A DNA stretch of 10,943 bases from positions 1 to 10,943 of the forward strand of contig CALFYH010000071.1 of assembly GCA_937952155.1 (NCBI GenBank), in the 5' to 3' direction. Below the pieces are notes generated by a model, which was not told where the DNA came from, searched no databases, and worked only from the letters and a program-made list of their open reading frames with translations. This document shows positions 5,373 through 10,943 of this stretch, one piece after another. Numbering within the stretch: position 1 is the first letter of the stretch; each line of letters begins with the position of its first letter. The stretch comes from an uncultured Saprospiraceae bacterium (lineage in GTDB: Bacteria > Bacteroidota > Bacteroidia > Chitinophagales > Saprospiraceae). Made by a program: the position numbers and the translations under genes.

Positions 5373-6833
5373 ATGGCTTGTAGCACTTGCAGTGTGGATT
5401 CAAATGGGACACCTCGTGGTTGCGGTGATAAAGGTCATTGCAGCTCCGGAAGTTGCAATAAACACAATACTTATGACTGGATCGCAGCAAACGACCTGAT
5501 GGATCCTTCAGCATATAATATAGTAGAAGTAAGTTTCAAAAAAGGCTCACATAAGGACTTTTTTATGAATGATCCGATGACGCGAAGTGTAACCGGAGAT
5601 ATGGTAGTCGTAGAGACCGCCAGTGGTTATGATGTAGGACGTATTTCTCTTTCAGGAGAATTGGTCAGATTACAGATGAAAAAGAAATTTACAAATGAAG
5701 AGCGTGTTGCCTTTAAAGTGATTCGTAAGGCAAATGAACGTGACCTTGAAAAACTGGATGAAGCCCGCCAATTAGAAAAAGAGACTATGGTTAGGGCTAG
5801 AGTTATATCTCGTACCTTAGGCTTGGATATGAAACTGGGTGATGTAGAATATCAAGGAGACAAGAAAAAAGCAACTTTCTATTATACCGCTGAAGGTCGT
5901 GTCGATTTTAGGGAATTGGTAAAAGAATACGCCAGAGAGTTTAAAGTCAAGATCGAGATGAGACAGATCGGTGCGCGACAAGAGTCAGCTCGTATTGGTG
6001 GCATTGGGTCATGTGGTAGAGAATTATGCTGTTCGACTTGGTTATCTGACTTCAAATCGGTAAATACTGCGGCAGCTCGATATCAGAACATTGCCATCAA
6101 TCAGTCAAAATTGTCTGGTCAATGTGGACGTTTGAAATGTTGTCTAAATTACGAATTGGACACATATCTGGATGCGTTGGAAGATTTTCCAGAAGATGCA
6201 GACCAATTAAAGACAAAGGCTGGATCATTAGTCCTTATAAAAACTGATATTTTCAAAGGTCTCTTGTATTATGTCTATGAAAATAATGACAAAATGCGGG
6301 GCACAATACTTTCTGTAAGCACAACAAGAGCTAAAGAAGTAAAAGCACTGAATAAAAAGGGGATTATACCTGATGAATTGGTCGCAGAATCTGCATCAGC
6401 GGCCTTAACTACAAATCCAGATGATGAGAATGTTGAACACGGATATGAAGATGTGACGGGTTTGATCGAGTTGAAGAATGACAAGAAGAAAAAGAAACGT
6501 CCGCAACGTAAGGATGACCGTCGCACACCAAAATCCGAGAATAATCAGACTCAGCCCCAAAAAGGTGGCGAAAATCAACCTAAAGAAGGGCGACCAGATA
6601 GGAATTTCAAGCCAAATCCAAACAAAAACCAAGGGCAAAATCCAAATCAACAAAAAAATACACAGCAAGGAGATAAGCGTCCATTAGATGTTAATAAGGA
6701 TGGCGATAAAAATATTAATGAGAGTGTAAAAGGTAATGTGCAACCTGGAGATGATGCATCAAAACCAAAACCAAATAAGAAAAAGAAATTTTTTAATAAA
6801 AACCGGAAACCGAAAGACGGTCCAGCAAATTAA
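5373..6833 (+). CDS. ricT: RicT/YaaT-type PSP1-domain protein with cysteine-rich N-terminus and basic disordered tail
   Basis: RicT proteins belong to a cysteine-rich Fe-S complex that in Bacillus subtilis influences RNA maturation by RNase Y; the role in Bacteroidota is not settled. The 486-residue protein has three parts. The N-terminus carries cysteines at 3, 6, 17, 23 and 28 (MACSTCSVDSNG, then GCGDKGHCSSGSC), a likely metal or Fe-S site absent from the shorter Bacillus protein. The core (about 45-330) is the PSP1 domain with the paired signatures GSCGRELCC (C214, C219, C220) and GQCGRLKCC (C251, C256, C257). From about 369 to the end the chain is low-complexity, rich in Lys, Asn, Gln and Pro (KKKKKRPQRKDDRR onwards), probably disordered and possibly RNA-binding. 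In Flavobacteria I recall this gene near gldH and holB; here it heads an operon with lpdA. The ATG at 5373 keeps all N-terminal cysteines. Confidence 0.9.
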   Translation: MACSTCSVDSNGTPRGCGDKGHCSSGSCNKHNTYDWIAANDLMDPSAYNIVEVSFKKGSHKDFFMNDPMTRSVTGDMVVVETASGYDVGRISLSGELVRLQMKKKFTNEERVAFKVIRKANERDLEKLDEARQLEKETMVRARVISRTLGLDMKLGDVEYQGDKKKATFYYTAEGRVDFRELVKEYAREFKVKIEMRQIGARQESARIGGIGSCGRELCCSTWLSDFKSVNTAAARYQNIAINQSKLSGQCGRLKCCLNYELDTYLDALEDFPEDADQLKTKAGSLVLIKTDIFKGLLYYVYENNDKMRGTILSVSTTRAKEVKALNKKGIIPDELVAESASAALTTNPDDENVEHGYEDVTGLIELKNDKKKKKRPQRKDDRRTPKSENNQTQPQKGGENQPKEGRPDRNFKPNPNKNQGQNPNQQKNTQQGDKRPLDVNKDGDKNINESVKGNVQPGDDASKPKPNKKKKFFNKNRKPKDGPAN

Positions 6834-6847
6834 TTTTTTAGACTGAT

Positions 6848-8248
6848 ATGAAGTACGATGTAGTTGTGATAGGTTCAGGCCCAGGTGGCTATGTAGGTGC
6901 CATTAGGGCAGCACAATTAGGGTTAAAAGTAGCCATTGTAGAGAAATATAATACCTTGGGCGGAACTTGTTTGAACGTAGGATGCATTCCTTCTAAAGCA
7001 TTGCTGGACAGTACCGAACATTTTCATAATGCCACACATAATTTTGCAGAACACGGCATCCAAGTGTCATCTGTCAAAGCTGATTTAAAACAAATGATTA
7101 CCCGAAAAAATGGGGTAGTGGATCAGACTTGTAAAGGTGTTGAGTTCTTGATGAAAAAGAATAAAATCGACATTTATATCGGCGTGGGCTCATTTGTTAC
7201 CAAAAATATAATCGCCATCGATGGCCAAGATGGCCGCAAAGAAATCGAAACCGAAAAGGTAATTATTGCTACCGGCTCAAAACCAGTCACACCTGAGATT
7301 TTTAATTACGACAAAAATCGAGTGATTACATCTACTGAAGCATTGAATATCACCCAAATACCTTCAAAAATGGTTATAGTCGGTGGTGGCGTTATAGGTT
7401 TGGAATTGGGATCTGTATTTGCTAGACTAGGTACATCAGTAGATGTAGTGGAGTATATGGATAAGATTCTTCCTACCATGGATACTGATTGTAGTAAAGA
7501 ACTCATGCGCTCCTTGAAAAAACTGGGTATGAATTTTTACCTAGGTCATGGTGTACAAAAAGTAAAAGCGACCAAAACATCTACAACAGTCACAGTACAG
7601 AAAAAAGATGGTAGCGAAACCTTCGAAATTAAAGCGGATTATTGCTTGATAGCTATAGGCCGAAAGCCTTATACCGATGGACTTAATTTAGCAGCAATCG
7701 GCATCCTGACAGATGAAAAGGGCAGGATTCCTGTGAACGACCATCTTGAGACTTCGGTTTCAGGTGTATTTGCTATTGGTGATGTAATAAAAGGTGCCAT
7801 GTTGGCTCATAAAGCTGAAGAAGAAGGTGTCTTAGTGGCTGAATATATGACTGGTTTTAAGCCACATATAGACTATAATCTCATACCAGGTGTTGTTTAT
7901 ACATGGCCTGAAGTAGCCGCTGTAGGCAAAACTGAAGAAGAATTGAAAGCGGAAGGAAAAAATTATAAAGTTGGTAAATTTCCTTTCAAGGCCCTTGGTA
8001 GATCCCGAGCAAGTATGGATACCGATGGCTTAGTTAAAGTCTTGGCTGATGCCAATACCGATGAAGTTTTAGGTGTTCATATGATAGGTCCACGAGTAGC
8101 AGACGTCATTATGGAAGCCGTGGCCTTGATGGAATTTAGGGCTAGTGCTGAAGATATGGCTAGAATTTCGCATCCGCATCCTACATACACAGAAGCCGTA
8201 AAAGAAGCGGCATTAGCTGCGACTGCTAATAGGGCAATCCACGTTTGA
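6848..8248 (+). CDS. lpdA: Dihydrolipoyl dehydrogenase (E3)
   Basis: This is the FAD-dependent E3 subunit that reoxidises dihydrolipoamide with NAD+ in pyruvate and 2-oxoglutarate dehydrogenases, branched-chain complexes and the glycine cleavage system. At 466 residues it is full length. The order is the FAD-binding GSGPGGYVGAIRAAQLG (9-25), the redox disulfide in GGTCLNVGC (C41, C46), the NAD-binding GGGVIGLELG (179-188), the second FAD motif FAIGD (ending D312), and the C-terminal dimer domain with the active-site pair H444 and E449 in HPHPTYTEA. Every catalytic residue is present. It starts 14 bp after ricT with no terminator between them, so the two are probably co-transcribed. The E1 and E2 genes are not here, as expected for an E3 shared by several complexes. 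Confidence 0.97.
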   Translation: MKYDVVVIGSGPGGYVGAIRAAQLGLKVAIVEKYNTLGGTCLNVGCIPSKALLDSTEHFHNATHNFAEHGIQVSSVKADLKQMITRKNGVVDQTCKGVEFLMKKNKIDIYIGVGSFVTKNIIAIDGQDGRKEIETEKVIIATGSKPVTPEIFNYDKNRVITSTEALNITQIPSKMVIVGGGVIGLELGSVFARLGTSVDVVEYMDKILPTMDTDCSKELMRSLKKLGMNFYLGHGVQKVKATKTSTTVTVQKKDGSETFEIKADYCLIAIGRKPYTDGLNLAAIGILTDEKGRIPVNDHLETSVSGVFAIGDVIKGAMLAHKAEEEGVLVAEYMTGFKPHIDYNLIPGVVYTWPEVAAVGKTEEELKAEGKNYKVGKFPFKALGRSRASMDTDGLVKVLADANTDEVLGVHMIGPRVADVIMEAVALMEFRASAEDMARISHPHPTYTEAVKEAALAATANRAIHV

Positions 8249-8256
8249 TAAGTTTG
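8249..8256 (+). promoter_or_regulatory. Possible -7 box for the BatD gene pair
   Basis: TAAGTTTG directly after the lpdA stop codon matches TAnnTTTG, but no -33 TTTG is found 17-21 bases upstream, and the leader would be about 79 bases. Read-through from lpdA is the alternative. The 90-bp gap also holds a weak hairpin (8261-8280), so the transcription boundary is unclear. Confidence 0.25.
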
Positions 8257-8338
8257 ATTTTTCTTATTTAAAGGTAAGAATGTTTGAACCATCTTTTTTA
8301 TGCCTTGTTATTATTTCTGTTTTGCAATGTATAGTTGA

Positions 8339-8821
8339 ATGAAATTTGAGATAGTATTCGCATTATTATTTTTCTCTTTGCATATCATGAACGGTCAAAA
8401 TGGAAGTATATCTGTCCAGATTGACAAAGATACCTTATATCTTAATGAGTCTGTGAATGTTGAGTTTGTGATTGAAAATTGTGGTGGAAACTTTGAATTA
8501 CCTGGTTTTGAAAATTTAGAAATTATCGGTGGTCCCAATGTTTCCACAAGCCTTACAATAATAAATGGGTTAAAAAGTCAAAAAACGACCTACACTTTAC
8601 GCCTTTTACCTATGGAATCAGGTAATTTAGAAATTCCAGCATTTAGTATCAATTGTGAAGGATCTGTCATCCAAACTGAAAGTATTCCTATTGCAGTTTT
8701 AAGTAAAGAAAAACCTGGGAATAAGTCGTATGATGCTCAATCACAATCTTTTAAGTTTCAGAATAAAGATGACAGCACATCTATTAATTCCAAGAAAAAA
8801 AGAGTGTTGAAAAAAATCTAA
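8339..8821 (+). CDS. Short exported protein resembling the BatD N-terminal domain
   Basis: The 160-residue protein starts with a signal peptide (MKFEIVFALLFFSLHIMNGQ, probable cleavage near residue 19-20). A single Ig-like beta domain follows (about 22-123) and then a polar, lysine-rich tail (124-160) ending in KKKRVLKKI. There is no membrane segment after the signal. The domain aligns by eye with the start of the BatD encoded just downstream: both have a 'D+...+.E...+.V.+EN' strand pair, then ELPGFENLEIIGGP against NLPDVSPFKILQGP, then STSLTIING against STSLSIVNG. It is therefore a divergent tandem relative of the BatD first domain. It is not the front half of a split BatD: it has its own stop and the next gene has its own signal peptide. 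One base separates the two genes. It is probably periplasmic and probably works with BatD; the exact role is unknown. Confidence 0.8.
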   Translation: MKFEIVFALLFFSLHIMNGQNGSISVQIDKDTLYLNESVNVEFVIENCGGNFELPGFENLEIIGGPNVSTSLTIINGLKSQKTTYTLRLLPMESGNLEIPAFSINCEGSVIQTESIPIAVLSKEKPGNKSYDAQSQSFKFQNKDDSTSINSKKKRVLKKI

Positions 8822-8822
8822 G

Positions 8823-10535
8823 ATGTTAACAAGATTTAGGCTAGCTTGGGTATTTATTATTTTTGTGCATATAGTTCAGGCACAGTCACCACGTTTTATA
8901 ATGCGTACTGATAGGACTAAAATAGAAGAAGGTGAAACGTTAGTCTTGGAAGCAGTTTTAGAAAACATTGACTCAAAGTCTATAAATTTACCAGATGTTT
9001 CTCCATTTAAAATTTTACAAGGTCCTTCCACATCAACATCTTTAAGCATTGTCAATGGCAAAAGCTCCGGAAGTTATTCGCAAAAATATTTATTGCAAGC
9101 GCCGAAGTCTGGAAAGTACAAGCTTTCTCCGGCTACTGCCCAATTAGGAAATAAAATTATTCGTACAAATGAAATTGTAATTGAAGTTGTAAAACAGGTA
9201 GCTTCGTCATTGTCTGGAAAAATCGATGCAAAAGGAGAAATATTTTTTAGATTAGAACCTACAGTTGAAAAAGCTTATATTGGGCAGCAATTAGTTTTGA
9301 ATTATGTAATTTACACTAGACAAAATTTATCTTCTTATAATATTATCGATGAGCCCAAACCGGAAGGATTTTTTGCAGAGCCATTAAATGATGTTCAAGA
9401 TCCTGGGCAGCGCAAAACAGTAAATGGGAAAGAATATTATACCCAAGTGGTTAGGAGACTTATACTTTATCCCCAAAAAAAAGGGAATTTTACCATCGGA
9501 CCAGTCAAGTTTTCAGTCGAAATACCTGTGGAAAATGGGAACTCTTCATTTTTTTTCGTGGAAACAGAGCGTAAAATACTTACTTCAAATACCTTAAAAC
9601 TTACTGTTGATGACCTGCCGAAAAATGCACCAGCTTCCTTTTGCGGAGGAGTCGGTACTTTCGAAATGCGCGCAACTGTCAATAAATCTACCGTCAAAAT
9701 TGGTGAAGCAATCAATGTCATCATGACAGTTTCAGGAGATGGAGATTCCAGATTGCTGAAGGCACCAGATTGGTCGTATTCTTCCGGTCTTGAAAAATAC
9801 GAACCTTCGACGTCAACGGATGAAACACTTGTAGTAGGAGATAGGAAAAAAATTACGAAAGTTTTTGAGTATATTTTCGTTCCATCAAAAGATTCGATCT
9901 ATACTTTAAAGCCTGAACTTTCTTTTTTTTCTCCTGAAACGGGTAAGTTCGAAACCATTACAGTAGGACCTTTTAATGTAAATGTTACAAAGAGTTTTGT
10001 TGATAAAGGCGTTAATAATATTGGTATTGTGGAGTCGCATATTGACGAACTCAAGTCGGATGCCCATAGTATTTTTTCAATTACTCAAAGTCCTTGGTTT
10101 TCCGCATGGCATTTAGGCGGTATTTTGACTATAATTATTTCATCGCTCTTTGGAATATTTTATAAGAAAAGAAATATCCAAAAATCTAAAGATGGCCAAA
10201 TATTACAAACTAAAGCTGGATTTATTGCCATGAAAAACCTCGAAAAGGCTAATAAATTTATGTTAGCAAATAATCCAAGTGCTTTTTATGAAGAAATTTC
10301 TCAAGCAACTACAGGATATATTCAAAAAAAATATAATATACCTAATGCTGAATCTTCAATAAACGATGTTATACATTTTTTAAATGGCGAAAAGGTAGAT
10401 GAAGAAGTTGTTGAAAAATACAAAAACATACAGAAAACATGTGAAATAGCGAGGTTTGCTGGTATTCATAACGGCAATATGGGAGAAGTGTACCAAGATG
10501 CTTTGTGGTTGATAAATAGTTTTGAAGATAAATAG
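8823..10535 (+). CDS. batD: BatD family protein
   Basis: BatD is a component of the Bacteroides aerotolerance (Bat) system, which is linked to oxygen tolerance and probably to an envelope complex with the VWA proteins BatA and BatB; its biochemical role is unknown. The 570-residue protein has a signal peptide (first 20-21 residues, ending VQAQ), a large periplasmic region of several Ig-like beta domains (about 22-415) and one transmembrane helix at about 430-450 (LGGILTIIISSLFGIFY, followed by KKRN). A helical cytoplasmic domain follows (about 460-570) with NPSAFYEEISQATTGYIQ, as in other BatD proteins. The length is normal. The ATG at 8823 lies one base after the stop of the short BatD-like gene, so translation is probably coupled. 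The moxR, DUF58, batA, batB and batC genes that usually accompany it are not within the window; none can follow directly on this strand for at least 400 bp. Confidence 0.92.
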   Translation: MLTRFRLAWVFIIFVHIVQAQSPRFIMRTDRTKIEEGETLVLEAVLENIDSKSINLPDVSPFKILQGPSTSTSLSIVNGKSSGSYSQKYLLQAPKSGKYKLSPATAQLGNKIIRTNEIVIEVVKQVASSLSGKIDAKGEIFFRLEPTVEKAYIGQQLVLNYVIYTRQNLSSYNIIDEPKPEGFFAEPLNDVQDPGQRKTVNGKEYYTQVVRRLILYPQKKGNFTIGPVKFSVEIPVENGNSSFFFVETERKILTSNTLKLTVDDLPKNAPASFCGGVGTFEMRATVNKSTVKIGEAINVIMTVSGDGDSRLLKAPDWSYSSGLEKYEPSTSTDETLVVGDRKKITKVFEYIFVPSKDSIYTLKPELSFFSPETGKFETITVGPFNVNVTKSFVDKGVNNIGIVESHIDELKSDAHSIFSITQSPWFSAWHLGGILTIIISSLFGIFYKKRNIQKSKDGQILQTKAGFIAMKNLEKANKFMLANNPSAFYEEISQATTGYIQKKYNIPNAESSINDVIHFLNGEKVDEEVVEKYKNIQKTCEIARFAGIHNGNMGEVYQDALWLINSFEDK

Positions 10536-10943
10536 GATAGTATTTATTTGATCGTTAATTTCAGAGCTAAAGTAAAATTTTTATTTATTGGCTCGATTTT
10601 TGTAAAACAATCTATGGTATATCTAAATTGAACCCGTTTATTATGCATTCGCGTCTGTGTTTATATTGTTTTTATGAAAATAAATAACTTATAGCATGTG
10701 ACACTATCGATAATGCAGCGTCTAACCTAAGAATTTATAAATTTTCAGCATAATTTATCATGTTTGAAATTTGACAAAGACTTGTCTCAAAGGAACAAGT
10801 TGATAAAAAATATTTTGTAAAGGAGGAATAAACAGTAGTGTAAGTCAGTAATTGCTTAATTTCGAATTTAATCAAACATGGATTGAATATTGATTTCAGA
10901 TAATTTAGTGAGACTTTTGTGTTTTGTTAAAATTTGTATTTTT
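10536..10943. other. Intergenic region without a recognisable gene, at the contig end
   Basis: These 408 bp are AT-rich and frequently interrupted by stops in all frames. I see no tRNA, rRNA or conserved RNA. Three small things stand out: a short hairpin ACTTGT (10780-10785) with ACAAGT (10795-10800), a 9-bp inverted repeat CATGTTTGA (10759-10767) and TCAAACATG (10872-10880), and AGGAGG at 10821-10826. The AGGAGG is followed 11 bases later only by GTG-TAA, so it drives no visible gene. No TAnnTTTG box is seen on either strand. The contig ends before another gene starts. Confidence 0.6.

Noticed and set aside
8261..8280. lpdA terminator hairpin TTCTTA/TAAGAA
   Set aside because: A 6-bp AT-rich stem with a T-run 11 bases later is too weak to call in this base composition.
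8339..10535. A single batD gene split by a frameshift or stop
   Set aside because: The second frame has its own ATG, signal peptide and complete first domain, so these are two genes.
1..10943. CRISPR array, tRNA, rRNA or insertion-sequence transposase
   Set aside because: No regularly spaced direct repeats, cloverleaf, rRNA stretch or transposase gene was seen on either strand.

Overview
The window looks like chromosomal DNA from a member of the Bacteroidota. The evidence is the set of genes (a RicT/PSP1 protein with a cysteine-rich N-terminus and a BatD protein), the general lack of Shine-Dalgarno sequences before the genes, and promoter boxes matching the Bacteroidota form TAnnTTTG, in one case with TTTG 19 bases upstream. 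A placement near Saprospiria or Chitinophagia is only an impression. The first 50 bases are not biological: they match the Illumina TruSeq P7/index adapter, so real sequence begins at about base 51.

Bases 51-1012 are accessory DNA on the + strand. They hold the 3' end of a GNAT-like acetyltransferase gene, a tightly linked 61-residue protein, a 64-bp structured site (464-527) with the layout of an integron attC site, and an uncharacterised 156-residue protein. The upstream stop codon lies inside the R'' box of the attC-like site and the next ATG lies 18 bp past its GTT. This reads as the end of a gene-cassette array whose upstream part, and any integrase, lie off the contig. A REP-like palindrome (1042-1060) and a second hairpin (1144-1176) separate it from the next block.

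Bases 1211-3373 on the - strand carry a two-gene operon for surface polysaccharide: a GT4-type glycosyltransferase with a TTG start, followed without a gap (TAA then ATG) by a GHMP sugar kinase of the HddA type. A 295-bp divergent promoter region separates it from guaB (IMP dehydrogenase, 3669-5147, +). Both sides carry the same -7 box, TACTTTTG, and guaB seems to be transcribed without a leader.

Bases 5373-8248 (+) carry ricT followed 14 bp later by lpdA, the dihydrolipoyl dehydrogenase of the 2-oxoacid dehydrogenase complexes. After 90 bp come two exported proteins, 8339-8821 and 8823-10535. The first is a short single-domain protein resembling the N-terminal domain of BatD; the second is full-length BatD with a membrane anchor. 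They are one base apart, and no other bat gene is in view. The last 408 bp (10536-10943) hold no gene that I can support.
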